64,000 bases of DNA from Pseudogracilibacillus auburnensis (GTDB taxonomy: Bacteria; Bacillota; Bacilli; Bacillales; Amphibacillaceae), in the NCBI RefSeq assembly GCF_003201975.1, contig NZ_QJJQ01000018.1:22738-86737 (forward strand), written 5' to 3'. This document shows positions 52,307-61,139 of this stretch, piece after piece. Each line of letters begins with the position of its first letter. The stretch's first letter is position 1. The notes under the pieces are model-generated. The model was not told where the DNA came from. It ran no database searches and worked only from the letters and a program-made list of their open reading frames with translations. The translations under genes were made by a program, and so were the position numbers.

Positions 52307-53696
52307 CTTCCGCACCTCCTTCTTTATCGAAAGGATCTTGCGCTACATCATGTTCTTTTTCATCATGATCTTTCTTCTTTATATGGCGAACGAATAAATA
52401 GATCGTCACAATTGCAAGCACTGTATAAAGCAATGTAAAAGAAATAAGTGAAAATAACATTTCATTTGCTGTTACTGAAGGTGATACAGCATCTTCTGTT
52501 TTCATCAGACCAAAGACAACCCATGGCTGTCTACCCATCTCCGTTAAAATCCACCCAGCCGTATTTGCGATAAACGGTAAAGCTATTCCATACGTCATTA
52601 CTTTTAAATACCATTTGTTATTCGCTATCGTATCTTTTCTTGAGGCGTACATACCGTAAAAGCCGAGTAATAACATGACCCCACCAGCTCCGGTCATAAT
52701 CCGGAAAACCCAGAACAATGTTTGAACAGGTGGTATATAGTCACCTGGCCCGTATTTTTCTACATACATTTCTTGTAGTTGATTCATTCCTTCCAATGAA
52801 CCGCTAAACTGATTAAAAGATAGAAAGCTTAGTAAAAATGGGATCTGAATTTCAAAATCATTTTGTGTTTCTTCTGTATTAATTTTTGCAAGTACCGTAA
52901 ATGGTGCTGGATCTGAACTTGTTTCCCAAAGTGCTTCAGCTGCCGCCATTTTCATTGGCTGTGATTTCACAAGATACTGCGCTTGCCAGTGTCCTGTAAA
53001 GAGAATAGCAAATGCGGATACGGCGCCAATTGTAATTGCAATTCGAAAAGACTTTTTAAACATTTCAAGATCATGTTTACGTGCAATTTTCCATGCACTG
53101 ATTCCTGCGACAACAAACGCTCCTGTTGCCAAAGAAGTTAATAACACATGCGGAAATTGTGCCCATAAATGTGGGTTCGTTAAAATCGCTAAAAAGTCAT
53201 TCATTTGTGCTCTACCATCAGCAAATTCAAACCCTACTGGATTTTGCATAAAGGAGTTCGCTGATAAAATCCAAAATGCGGATAAAATGGTACCAATTGA
53301 TACAAGCCAAATAGACGCTAAGTGTACCTTTTTGGAAAGTCGGTTCCAACCGAATACCCAAATTCCAATAAACGTTGATTCCATAAAAAAAGCGAGTAAC
53401 CCTTCAATCGCAAGAGATGGACCAAATACATCACCGACAAATCGTGAATATGTTGACCAGTTCATCCCAAACTGGAATTCTTGTAATATACCAGTAACTA
53501 CACCGACAGCAAAATTAATGAGAAATAAAACAGCCCAAAATTTTGTCATCTTTTTATAAATGTCATTACCTTTGATTACATATAAAGTTTGCATAATGGC
53601 AATCGTAAAAGCTAAACCAATTGAAACCGGAACGAAAAAATAATGAAAGATTGTCGTTGACGCAAATTGTAGGCGGGCAATGACTAACGGATCCAT
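52296..53696 (-). CDS. cydA: Cytochrome bd ubiquinol oxidase subunit I CydA
   Basis: 466 aa, the short Q-loop form of Firmicutes. Haem b595 ligand H19 is in STTIFHYFFVPVSIGL, haem b558 His is near GHWQAQYL (H186 type), Met follows, and the GRQPWVVFGLMKT block is near 395. About nine membrane helices. AGGAG precedes the ATG. First gene of cydABCD; I did not find a clear Rex box upstream. Confidence 0.95.
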   Translation of the reverse strand: MDPLVIARLQFASTTIFHYFFVPVSIGLAFTIAIMQTLYVIKGNDIYKKMTKFWAVLFLINFAVGVVTGILQEFQFGMNWSTYSRFVGDVFGPSLAIEGLLAFFMESTFIGIWVFGWNRLSKKVHLASIWLVSIGTILSAFWILSANSFMQNPVGFEFADGRAQMNDFLAILTNPHLWAQFPHVLLTSLATGAFVVAGISAWKIARKHDLEMFKKSFRIAITIGAVSAFAILFTGHWQAQYLVKSQPMKMAAAEALWETSSDPAPFTVLAKINTEETQNDFEIQIPFLLSFLSFNQFSGSLEGMNQLQEMYVEKYGPGDYIPPVQTLFWVFRIMTGAGGVMLLLGFYGMYASRKDTIANNKWYLKVMTYGIALPFIANTAGWILTEMGRQPWVVFGLMKTEDAVSPSVTANEMLFSLISFTLLYTVLAIVTIYLFVRHIKKKDHDEKEHDVAQDPFDKEGGAEVVS

Positions 53697-54091
53697 TTAT
53701 TAACATCTCCTCTGCCTTAAAAGTACGTGTTCAAAAAGACCGATAAAATGGGGATCTAAGAAGTTCCACTGGCTAATAACGCCACGTCCTGGGACTGCGC
53801 GCCTTTAGCCAGTGATCAGTAAGAAAGGATTTACCCTTTCTTATCTGCCAACGGAGAAATTCGATGTGTCATGTTTGTTGGACTTTTTGAACAACCTCTT
53901 ATAAGTAATCTATTTAAAATAATTGATTATCCACGTAACTGTACTTTTAGTATACGTTATATTTGCTATGCACTCGTTAGCAACTATTACAAACTCCGTA
54001 CGGTTTCATGGCGGTTTATTGACATTTTGTGGAGAATGCGTTTTCATGTTAATATATGTTATTTATTTTCTATTCCCTTTCATTAATAAGA
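53697..54091. repeat. cyd upstream gap with second copy of dispersed repeat (53768-53858)
   Basis: No gene. 53808-53850 on the minus strand reads GGCAGATAAGAAAGG...CCTTTCTTACTGATCACTGGCT, nearly the same as 12617-12660. ACTGGCTAA (53768) and TTAGCCAGT (about 53806-53814) bracket an internal inverted repeat around CGTCCTGGGACTGCG. The remaining 230 bp upstream of cyd are AT-rich. I see no obvious promoter or Rex site. Confidence 0.6.
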
Positions 54092-54120
54092 AAAAACTCC
54101 TAATAGAATTAGAAGTTTTT
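54092..54120 (-). terminator. Terminator after small membrane protein gene
   Basis: AAAAACTCCTAAT-AGA-ATTAGAAGTTTTT: a 13-bp stem with one mismatch whose own ends supply the T-run on either strand. Confidence 0.65.
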
Positions 54121-54141
54121 CATGATCTTGCTGCTTACCCT

Positions 54142-54345
54142 TTATCGTGATTCGTCATTTTTCTCTTTACGGTCACTAATAAACTTTTTCCCAGTTAAGA
54201 CGATTAAAAATAATAACCAAGAGGTAACAACATAATAAATTAATTTACCTGCTCCTTCAATATCTTTCAGAAAAAAAGTCATCCCAAGCCAGATAATTAA
54301 TACACCCAAAATTTGATAGCCATAAAACTTTAAATCCACTTTCAT
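54142..54345 (-). CDS. Small two-helix membrane protein, unknown function
   Basis: 67 aa from the ATG at 54345, nine bases after AGGGG. Two hydrophobic segments (YQILGVLIIWLGMTFFL and LIYYVVTSWLLFLIVLTG) separated by a short polar loop, with a basic/acidic tail. I do not recognise it. It is isolated, with a terminator behind it. Confidence 0.6.
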   Translation of the reverse strand: MKVDLKFYGYQILGVLIIWLGMTFFLKDIEGAGKLIYYVVTSWLLFLIVLTGKKFISDRKEKNDESR

Positions 54346-54646
54346 TTTAATCATCCCCTAAACGATCATTCCTAAAGCCAATTTTAACGCACTATAGGAA
54401 AAAATCCAATGAGAAGGGACAGGAATAAATAATGATTAGCCTCTTCTATAAAATATAAGGTAGGATTAAACTAGTTACGGAAATTCTGCCCATTTAGCTG
54501 TTTTTTCATTATCCCATGGTAAATGAGAGCGGAATTGTAACTTGTTTTACATTTTTCCATCATTGAATGGTAGGATTGGAAATTAAGTCCTTATTGGTGA
54601 GTAAAAACCCGATCCAAGTCTTCAACCTATTTCTGGTTTCTTATAG

Positions 54647-54869
54647 TTTGCGCTTGGCTTAAGGTTTTACGCACTTTCCCGAAAATTTCCGCACTAGACT
54701 CAAGGGTTTCCGCACTTTCCCGAAAATTTCCGCACTGGGCTCAAGGATTTCCGCACTTTCCCGAAAATTCCCGCACTGGGCTCAAGGATTTCCGCAACTT
54801 CTCGAAAATTTCCGCACTAGACTTAAGATTTTACGCACTTTCCCGAAAATTCCCGCACTTTCCCGAAAG
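54647..54869. repeat. Tandem array of alternating 20/21-bp repeats
   Basis: About eleven contiguous units, most beginning TTTCCGCACT. Two types mostly alternate: TTTCCGCACTTTCCCGAAAA (20 bp) and TTTCCGCACTGGGCTCAAGG plus A (21 bp, variant TAGACTCAAG), giving a 41-bp higher-order period. There are no spacers and no gene. It lies in the 680-bp gap between ribH and the small membrane protein gene. Confidence 0.88.
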
Positions 54870-55040
54870 TGTTAGCGTCCATTCACTAGTTCCTTCCTTG
54901 CGATATGCCGCACCACTTTTCAAATCCATGAATACCAAGACCCTAGTCATAACCGGACGAAACTTGTAGTTTGTCGGCTGTAAAGCGATATTAAGTAAGC
55001 TGTTTTACCAGAATGATGGTACAAACATCAAATCGCTTTA
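54870..55040. other. ribH downstream region with long-range inverted repeat
   Basis: GTAAAGCGAT (about 54975-54984) and ATCGCTTTAC (about 55032-55041) form 10-bp arms about 45 bp apart right behind the ribH stop. The 5' arm has no T-run. It may be the 3' structure of the rib transcript. Confidence 0.4.
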
Positions 55041-55517
55041 CTATAGGTTCTTTTTTTCAATTTCTTTTACCAAGTTTGCCATTTCAATTGCCGACACTGC
55101 TGCATCTGTACCTTTATTCCCGCTCGTTGTACCTGAACGTTCGATCGCTTGCTCAATCGTGTCTGTCGTGATAACTCCAAAAATAATTGGTTTTCCAGTT
55201 TGCAAACTTGCTTGTGCAATACCTTTTGCCGCTTCATTACAGACATAATCAAAATGAGGTGTCGCACCACGTATAACTGCACCAAGCGCAATTACTGCAT
55301 CATAGGACTGTTCTGCCATTTGTTTTGCAATTAACGGTATTTCAAAAGCGCCTGGTACCCAGGCGACATCAATATTTTCCTCAACTACATCATGGCTCTT
55401 CAATGCACCTAGTGCACCTTCTAGTAAGTTTTTAGTGATAAGATCATTAAATCTACCAATTACAATTCCAATCTTCAAATTTGTTCCAACGACATTTCCT
55501 GAAAAAGTTTTCCCCAC
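55041..55517 (-). CDS. ribH: 6,7-dimethyl-8-ribityllumazine synthase RibH
   Basis: 158 aa. Substrate and catalytic blocks: [12 protein letters not shown] near 17, [12 protein letters not shown] near 52, [23 protein letters not shown] (in parts) near 78 with the catalytic His, and [17 protein letters not shown] near 113. It condenses the RibBA and RibD products. GTG start after AGAGGGAGAG. Last gene of the rib operon. Confidence 0.96.
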   Translation of the reverse strand: MGKTFSGNVVGTNLKIGIVIGRFNDLITKNLLEGALGALKSHDVVEENIDVAWVPGAFEIPLIAKQMAEQSYDAVIALGAVIRGATPHFDYVCNEAAKGIAQASLQTGKPIIFGVITTDTIEQAIERSGTTSGNKGTDAAVSAIEMANLVKEIEKKNL

Positions 55518-55534
55518 TTTTATCTCTCCCTCTA

Positions 55535-56725
55535 TTAAGTTAATAAATGTCCTAGTTTCTGCTTTTTAGTTGCCAAGTATCTATAGTTTTCATCATGTGC
55601 AGCTATTTCAATTGGCACACGTTTTACTACCTTCACCTCGTTTGATTCTAATGCTGCAATTTTCCTCGGATTATTTGTTACTAATTCAACCTCACGAACT
55701 TGTAAATCTTTTAAAATAGCAGCACTAATCCCGTACTCTCGTAAGTCATCCGAAAAACCTAAGGCGTGATTCGCTTCAACCGTGTCAAGTCCTGTATCTT
55801 GAAGTTCATAAGCACGTAATTTATTAAAAAGTCCGATGCCTCTTCCTTCTTGACGCATATATACTAGCACGCCACTACCGTGATCATTTATCATTTCAAG
55901 TGCCGATTCCAATTGGGGACCACAGTCACAACGGAGTGAGTGAAAAATATCTCCAGTTAAACATTCTGAATGGATACGGGTTAAAACAGCTTCATTATGA
56001 TCCACCTCCCCTTTCACAAGGGCAAGATGTTCCTTATCATCAAGATTGTTGGAGTAACCAATCATCCGAAATTCACCAAACTTAGTTGCTAACGTCGTTT
56101 CAGCCTCACGTACCACTCTTGTTCCGTGTTTTTTACGATAGGCAACTAAATCTTCAATCGTAATCATTTTCATCTTGAATGTTTGAGCGATTTTTTGTAA
56201 ATCGAGAATACGAGCCATCGAACCATCTTCTTTCACAATTTCGCAAATCACACCAGATGGAAATGCCCCACTTAATAAGGCCAAATCAGTCGATGCTTCT
56301 GTATGACCTGGACGCTCTAAAACGCCCCCCGCTTTCGCGATAAGTGGAAACACATGACCTGGCTGTTTAAACTCTGATTTTGTTACGCTCTTCTTTGTTA
56401 AAGCTTTGATCGTTAACGCCCGTTCAAATGCACTTATGCCTGTCGTAGTATCTTTATGATCGATACTAACTGTAAAAGCGGTACTGTAAGGGTCGGTATT
56501 TCGTGCTGTCATTAAAGGTAATTCTAGCTTTTCCGCAAGTTGTGGTGTAATGGACGTACAAACTAGACCTTTTCCATGTGTAATCATAAAATTAATCGTT
56601 TCAGGTGTTATTTTTTCAGAAAGTGCTACAAAATCACCTTCGTTTTCACGATCTTCATCATCCACCACAATGATTATCTTCCCTTGTTGTAAATCAGCAA
56701 TTGCTTCTTCTATCGTATGAAACAT
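55535..56725 (-). CDS. ribBA: Bifunctional DHBP synthase/GTP cyclohydrolase II RibBA
   Basis: 396 aa. The N-terminal half (1-200) is 3,4-dihydroxy-2-butanone-4-phosphate synthase: [12 protein letters not shown] near 22 and [21 protein letters not shown] near 123 (in parts). The C-terminal half is GTP cyclohydrolase II with the zinc cysteines in [21 protein letters not shown] (in parts) near 246-266 and [12 protein letters not shown] near 279. It supplies both precursors of riboflavin. Confidence 0.96.
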   Translation of the reverse strand: MFHTIEEAIADLQQGKIIIVVDDEDRENEGDFVALSEKITPETINFMITHGKGLVCTSITPQLAEKLELPLMTARNTDPYSTAFTVSIDHKDTTTGISAFERALTIKALTKKSVTKSEFKQPGHVFPLIAKAGGVLERPGHTEASTDLALLSGAFPSGVICEIVKEDGSMARILDLQKIAQTFKMKMITIEDLVAYRKKHGTRVVREAETTLATKFGEFRMIGYSNNLDDKEHLALVKGEVDHNEAVLTRIHSECLTGDIFHSLRCDCGPQLESALEMINDHGSGVLVYMRQEGRGIGLFNKLRAYELQDTGLDTVEANHALGFSDDLREYGISAAILKDLQVREVELVTNNPRKIAALESNEVKVVKRVPIEIAAHDENYRYLATKKQKLGHLLT

Positions 56726-56740
56726 TTTTTTCCCTCCCTT

Positions 56741-57343
56741 TTAGTTTTGTACCTGTAAATAATGGTGTACATGTTTTGCTAACATATCACATTCAATATT
56801 GACAATATCTCCAACAGCTTTTTCCCCAAGTATCGTAACATTAACGGTGTGGGGGATTAATGAAATCGTAAAAACACCGTCGCTTGGCTTAATACCAAAG
56901 ATCGTTAAACTAACTCCTTCGACAGCAACTGATCCTTTCATTATAAAGTAACGGATTAATTTTTTGGACACGTTGATATCATAATAAACGGCATTTTCCA
57001 CAGGCTCTCTACGAATAATTTTTCCGACACCGTCTACATGCCCTGTTACAAAATGACCGCCAAACCGATCTTGCGCCTGTAAAGAACGTTCTAAGTTAAC
57101 AGGAGCTCCTATCTTTAGATAAGCAAGTGATGTTGTTTTTATCGTCTCAGGCATGACATCAACTTGAAAAATGGTATGATTAAAGGCAATTACTGTTAAA
57201 CAAATTCCATTTACAGCAATACTGTCACCAAGTTGAATATCAGCTAATATTTTCTCAGCTTTGATCGATAATTGAATTGCCTGTTTAGACAATTCATGTA
57301 TATGAGTAATTTCCCCGACTTCCTCTACTATCCCAGTAAACAT
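56741..57343 (-). CDS. ribE: Riboflavin synthase alpha subunit RibE
   Basis: 200 aa. Two lumazine-binding repeats: MFTGIVEEVGEI opens the first and FVTGHVDGVGKI (near 96) the second. SIAVNGICLTV and VAVEGVSLTI mark the matching positions. It dismutates two lumazines to riboflavin. It lies between ribD and ribBA. Confidence 0.96.
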   Translation of the reverse strand: MFTGIVEEVGEITHIHELSKQAIQLSIKAEKILADIQLGDSIAVNGICLTVIAFNHTIFQVDVMPETIKTTSLAYLKIGAPVNLERSLQAQDRFGGHFVTGHVDGVGKIIRREPVENAVYYDINVSKKLIRYFIMKGSVAVEGVSLTIFGIKPSDGVFTISLIPHTVNVTILGEKAVGDIVNIECDMLAKHVHHYLQVQN

Positions 57344-57347
57344 TACA

Positions 57348-58433
57348 TCATCCCTTTCTTACAGCTACAATTTTCAAATTGTCATCCATTTTTTCTACTT
57401 GCTTTATTTGAAATTCCAGCGCTTCTGTTAATTTTTGAAAACCTTCCCCTGCAAACGATGTTTTTGCATTTTTTCCACCAATGATAATCGGGGCTATATA
57501 CATAATGAATTGATTCATTAAGTTCTTTTGCAAAAAAGCATCATTTACCGTTGCTCCACCTTCCACAAAAACAGAGGTAATGCCTTCCAATGCAACAATT
57601 CTTAACACATTTTTTATATCAATTTTTTCACTTTCAACAGTAAAAATACGAACGAACTGGTTATTCTTAAATGGTTCTTTTCTCTCTGCTGAAACTCTCT
57701 CCCCAACGAATATCCATGTTTCAGCTTGCTTATCTGTTACAACATTTGCATGTAAAGGTGTTCGTAAATGTGTATCTAATATGATACGAACAGGGTTTTT
57801 TCCATTTTGTATTCGTGTCGTTAAGCGTGGATTATCATTTAAGACAGTATTGATTCCGACTAAAATAGCATCATGACAATGTCGATAGTGATGCACATCT
57901 GTACGAGCTGTTTTATTCGTAATCCATTTACTATCTCCTTTGGCTGTTGCTATTTTTCCATCAAGACTAACAGCCGACTTTACCGTAACATAAGGTAGTT
58001 TGTTTTTAATATAATGGAAAAAAACATCATACAGTTGCAAAGCTTCTTTGTGCAATAGTCCTACTTCAACATCAATTCCAGCTTTCGTTAATTTCATTAT
58101 CCCGCTTCCAGCAACTTTTTCATGGTAATCTGTACAGGCAATCACAACTCTTTTTATCCCTTTTTTGATGATGAGATCTGCGCAAGGAGCGGTTTTACCA
58201 TCATGACTACACGGTTCCAATGTAACAAATATCGTTGCATCATGTGCTTTCTCACCCGCCATTTGTAATGCAATAACTTCCGCATGCTCCTCCCCACTTT
58301 TTAAATGGGCACCAAAGCCTATTATGGCACCATCCTTTACAACAACTGCACCAACTGGTGGATTCGGGGTTGTTTGACCTTTCACACTTTTTGCGAGTTG
58401 CAATGCTAGTTTCATATACTCTTTATCTAACAA
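57348..58433 (-). CDS. ribD: Bifunctional pyrimidine deaminase/reductase RibD
   Basis: 361 aa from a TTG at 58433, since AAAGGAGG is seven bases upstream and the longer frame would run through the riboswitch terminator. The deaminase domain zinc site has HAEVIALQMAG (HAE) near 50 and TLEPCSHDGKTAPC (PCxxxGxxxxC) near 75. The reductase domain shows TVKSAVSLDGKIATAKGDSKWI (in parts) near 156, RIILDTHLRTP, and the NADPH-binding GATVNDAFL. First gene of ribD-ribE-ribBA-ribH. Confidence 0.95.
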   Translation of the reverse strand: MLDKEYMKLALQLAKSVKGQTTPNPPVGAVVVKDGAIIGFGAHLKSGEEHAEVIALQMAGEKAHDATIFVTLEPCSHDGKTAPCADLIIKKGIKRVVIACTDYHEKVAGSGIMKLTKAGIDVEVGLLHKEALQLYDVFFHYIKNKLPYVTVKSAVSLDGKIATAKGDSKWITNKTARTDVHHYRHCHDAILVGINTVLNDNPRLTTRIQNGKNPVRIILDTHLRTPLHANVVTDKQAETWIFVGERVSAERKEPFKNNQFVRIFTVESEKIDIKNVLRIVALEGITSVFVEGGATVNDAFLQKNLMNQFIMYIAPIIIGGKNAKTSFAGEGFQKLTEALEFQIKQVEKMDDNLKIVAVRKG

Positions 58434-58454
58434 CCTAATCCCTCCTTTTAAACG

Positions 58455-58483
58455 TAAAAAAACCCCTGATTTCCTCAGAGGTT
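58455..58483 (-). terminator. Terminator of the FMN riboswitch
   Basis: Minus strand AACCTCTGA-GGAAA-TCAGGGGTT followed by TTTTT. It is 22 bp before the ribD TTG and is the expression platform controlled by the aptamer upstream. Confidence 0.88.
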
Positions 58484-58633
58484 TAAACTTAATAGAATGT
58501 ATTAAATAAGCAAATAGACGTGCTAAAAATACACGTAAACAGACACAACTATCCTCTCTTTTTTCCATTACAAAATATGCAAGCTCAAAGAAAAGAGGCA
58601 TGTTGCACCATTACCTATTCACTCGTTTAACAA

Positions 58634-58777
58634 TTCTTCTCCCATCCAGACTTTAACTGTCGGCTCTGGAGTTACACCAGATCAGCCATGCCACCCTAAA
58701 TGTAGCACAGGTCACGGGCTTATAAGGATTGTAGTCCTTATCACCGTCGATTGGGAATTTCACCCGACCCCGAAGAA
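58634..58777 (-). ncRNA. FMN riboswitch (RFN element)
   Basis: On the minus strand the conserved RFN blocks are in order: TTCTTCGGGGTCGGGTGAAA, TTCCCAATCGACGGTGAT, AAGCCCGTGACC, GGTGGCATGGCTGATCTGGT, GTAACTCCAGAGCCGACAGT, TAAAGTCTGGATGGGAGAAG. FMN binding favours the terminator and shuts off the rib operon. Confidence 0.97.
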
Positions 58778-58803
58778 TTAATTTTGTATGCAGTTGTATG
58801 TTT

Positions 58804-58832
58804 ACTTTAGCTAAAGTGCGCTTAAATGGCAA
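58804..58832 (-). promoter_or_regulatory. Promoter of the rib operon
   Basis: Minus strand TTGCCA (58827-58832), 17-base spacer, TAAAGT (58804-58809), placing the start about 20 bp before the riboswitch. Confidence 0.55.
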
Positions 58833-59279
58833 GTTTAAAGGCTTTTTGCTTTTTCAAATACGTTATTTTAAGCTACTTTATGCTAGTTTAGGCTGAATTT
58901 GGGCAACAATTGGGCAACAATTGCCAACTTGTTGACGAGATATTATATTAATTAGCTTTTCAGCCCTCAATTACATTATAACATCAATCCTTATTATGTA
59001 ACTAATTCGTGTATAGTATTTTTATAAAAACATGTTCTTGTTTATTAAATAATCAGATAGAGAATACGATAAGATACAAGGTAATTGTTGTATCCCTGAC
59101 AATTCCCCCCTTTTATCCGAATTAGCACAAAATTCATAACCTTCTATCAGACATGGTATAAATTGACCATTATAAATACCATATAAATCCCACAAAGCCA
59201 TTATCCACCAAATATGGTATTGCATTTTTACGGATAATATAAAATAATCAAACTATTAAAAAGAAAGAGGTGGTAAATT
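58833..59279. other. Probable prophage boundary region
   Basis: Between the conserved rib promoter and the first cargo gene. It carries a direct repeat GGGCAACAATT GGGCAACAATT (about 58908-58930) followed by GCCAACTTGTTGACG. This could be part of an attachment or integrase-arm site, but no second copy is in the window. A short minus-strand frame here lacks a ribosome site. No integrase gene is present on this side. Confidence 0.4.
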
Positions 59280-59855
59280 TTGAAGAAAATAAGTTTAGTG
59301 GTTTTAGTAACATTATTAAGTGTTTTTTTAGTTAATTCAGAAACTACCTTTGCTAGCGAGAATTACGATAATAGTGAGGATTACGGTAACTACATTGAAT
59401 TAGACGATCAGTCATACCGTGTTGTGTTTGAAGAAGAAGTGATTTTAGATTATATGAAAAAAGAAAATACAGACCGAACAACAGCGAAAGAAGCATTAGG
59501 GATTACAGATTCCGTCAATGCATTGGCATCATGTACTACTCAATGGAGACACTATACTAGTTCAAAAAAGAAAATTGAAATGGGAGTTTATTTAACCCTT
59601 TCACCTTATGTACGCGTACAAAATTGCAGTGGCAATGAGTCTTTCCTGAGTATTTCCAGCGCTCGACCGGGGTATGCGTTTAGCGGTACATTAAGTAAAT
59701 GGGCCCATCTTACAACAGCTGGGGCTGTTAGGTCGTCAAATAAACGTATAGAATTGCACGCATCAGGATATATGAAAGACCTTACAACACGATACTGGAA
59801 TTATAGTAATTGTATAAGAGCTAAAACTTCCAAAGGAAGTGCAGGGTGTTTTTAA
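59280..59855 (+). CDS. Secreted four-cysteine protein of unknown function, prophage cargo
   Basis: 191 aa from a TTG; AGAGGTGG is upstream. The signal peptide SLVVLVTLLSVFLVNSETTFA ends near residue 25 (TFA-SE). An acidic pro-like segment follows (26-85), then a body with C88, C118 and two cysteines in the last 15 residues, suiting two disulfides, with aromatic-rich strands (TQWRHYTSSKKKIEMG, RYWNYSNCIR). I recognise no family. It is monocistronic with its own terminator and lies on the strand opposite to the phage lysis genes, as is typical of lysogenic-conversion genes. Confidence 0.7.
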   Translation: MKKISLVVLVTLLSVFLVNSETTFASENYDNSEDYGNYIELDDQSYRVVFEEEVILDYMKKENTDRTTAKEALGITDSVNALASCTTQWRHYTSSKKKIEMGVYLTLSPYVRVQNCSGNESFLSISSARPGYAFSGTLSKWAHLTTAGAVRSSNKRIELHASGYMKDLTTRYWNYSNCIRAKTSKGSAGCF

Positions 59856-59867
59856 AGTAGATAAAGA

Positions 59868-59914
59868 GGTTGTCTCTAAAAAGGAAAAATTCCAGAGACA
59901 ACCTTTTTATTTTT
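59868..59914 (+). terminator. Terminator after the secreted protein gene
   Basis: AGGTTGTCTCT...AGAGACAACCT (11-bp stem) followed by TTTTATTTTT. Confidence 0.88.
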
Positions 59915-59931
59915 AAGTTCATCAAGTTTTA

Positions 59932-60075
59932 TCAATCTTCTTTTTCATTAATAGCATCATCATGCATCTCGTTTAAAATCTCAATAATAATGTTATTTTG
60001 ATCACGTAAATTTATTAAATGATGGATTATTGTTCCTAATCCAACAAAAACTATAAGCGTTAGTATTATTAACAT
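59932..60075 (-). CDS. Small single-helix membrane protein, DUF4083-like
   Basis: 47 aa from the ATG at 60075, six bases after GGAGG; a longer frame to 60117 exists without a ribosome site. One hydrophobic helix (LIILTLIVFVGLGTIIHHLI) and a polar helical tail (NNIIIEILNEMHDD). Similar short proteins occur in Bacillus genomes and phages. Function unknown. Confidence 0.5.
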   Translation of the reverse strand: MLIILTLIVFVGLGTIIHHLINLRDQNNIIIEILNEMHDDAINEKED

Positions 60076-60117
60076 TCCATACCTCCATCTAATGTCCGAT
60101 TGTTTAATGGTTGCCAA

Positions 60118-60666
60118 CTAAAACATTCCCAAGAGACTAAAGGGGTACTCTCTAGGGACATTATACAACAAACAAATACATTTAGCATCCAAGAATTGCA
60201 GAATAATCATATTTTTGATAATGCCAAATTCCGGACGAATCGCAAACGGTTTACGAACATTCGGTTTTAATAAGATTTCTGAAACTTGGATGTTTTGGAA
60301 TCCTCTTTATTTTACTAAAAACAAAAACGATAAAGATACAAAAGAAGGCAATTAAGCCCTCTGACTAAATAATTTCCATTCGTATATAGCGTATGAGTAT
60401 TTTTTATATTATTGTGTGCATAAAAACACCGCTATCCTTACCATTGGAGATTAGCGGATTGTTTTGTTATTCGTTAAGGGCGACTTATCCTTCTTTTACT
60501 AGAAGTAGTTAAAATATAGGAGTAAGTTAAATAATGTTCAAAACGGTACTTTTTCCATGGTATAAGCCCACATATATTAATAGATCTTCATATTTCTAAA
60601 TATAACTATTTTACTACTATTCTTACATTTTTTACGATATTATCATGGGCATAAGGAGGAGATACA
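60118..60666. other. 550-bp gap before the kinase cassette, with a gene remnant
   Basis: A plus-strand frame at 60221-60355 (44 aa, SGRIANGLRTFGFNKISETW, then WNPLYFTKNKNDKD and a stop) lacks a ribosome site and is probably the tail of a lost gene. A two-way hairpin (CCGCTA at 60429, TAGCGG at 60452-60457, T-rich flanks) follows. The last 200 bp are very AT-rich and should hold the cassette promoter, but I found no good -35/-10 pair. Confidence 0.4.
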
Positions 60667-61137
60667 TTGAGGACTATTGGAATAAGAGTTACTCCGAAAA
60701 CGATATTTTATACAATAATTGTAGACGATGAAAAAATTACACACGAAACACTAATTATCCCCATTGCATTAAACAACGACACTCCTAGGCAATTATCCTT
60801 TATTAGGACTACATTACACTCTATTATTTGTGAATATGACGTTCAATATGCAGGGATTAGGACTATCGAAGGGAATGCAAGAACTTGGAATCGTTTTAGG
60901 ATAAACATAGAAGGAGTAATACAGGAATTATTTTCGGACAGCACAATACTTTATTATTTTGCTGGTACTAAATCTTCAATCCAATCAAGGCTAGGAATAT
61001 CCGCCACAGAAATTAACGAATGTATTGACGGTACTTCAAATATTTATTTAGTTAATAACTGGGAAAACATAGATCAAAACCACAGAGAAAGTTTTCTAGT
61101 CGCAAAATCAGCGTTACTTTCATCAAGGAGAGATTAA
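60667..61137 (+). CDS. RNase H-fold-like protein of unknown function, first gene of kinase cassette
   Basis: 156 aa from a TTG with AAGGAGGAG upstream. The sequence begins with a beta-hairpin (TIGIRVTPKTIFYTIIVDD), then a helix (RQLSFIRTTLHSIICEYD), a strand ending in an acidic residue (AGIRTIEGNAR, E68) and a C-terminal helix with E141 (NHRESFLVAKSAL). This order resembles RuvC/RNase H-like domains, but the first-strand Asp is replaced by Arg7, so it may bind rather than cut nucleic acid. No named family is recognised. It ends 2 bp before the kinase gene and is surely co-translated with it. Confidence 0.6.
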   Translation: MRTIGIRVTPKTIFYTIIVDDEKITHETLIIPIALNNDTPRQLSFIRTTLHSIICEYDVQYAGIRTIEGNARTWNRFRINIEGVIQELFSDSTILYYFAGTKSSIQSRLGISATEINECIDGTSNIYLVNNWENIDQNHRESFLVAKSALLSSRRD

Positions 61138-61139
61138 AG

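Noticed and set aside
53697..54091. Rex-type redox operator before cydA
   Set aside because: I looked for TTGTGA-N6-TCACAA-like pairs and found only partial matches, so none is claimed.
59022..59225. 67-codon minus-strand frame with several tryptophans
   Set aside because: No ribosome site, upstream of a gene on the other strand, and no recognisable pattern. It could be a remnant but is not supported.
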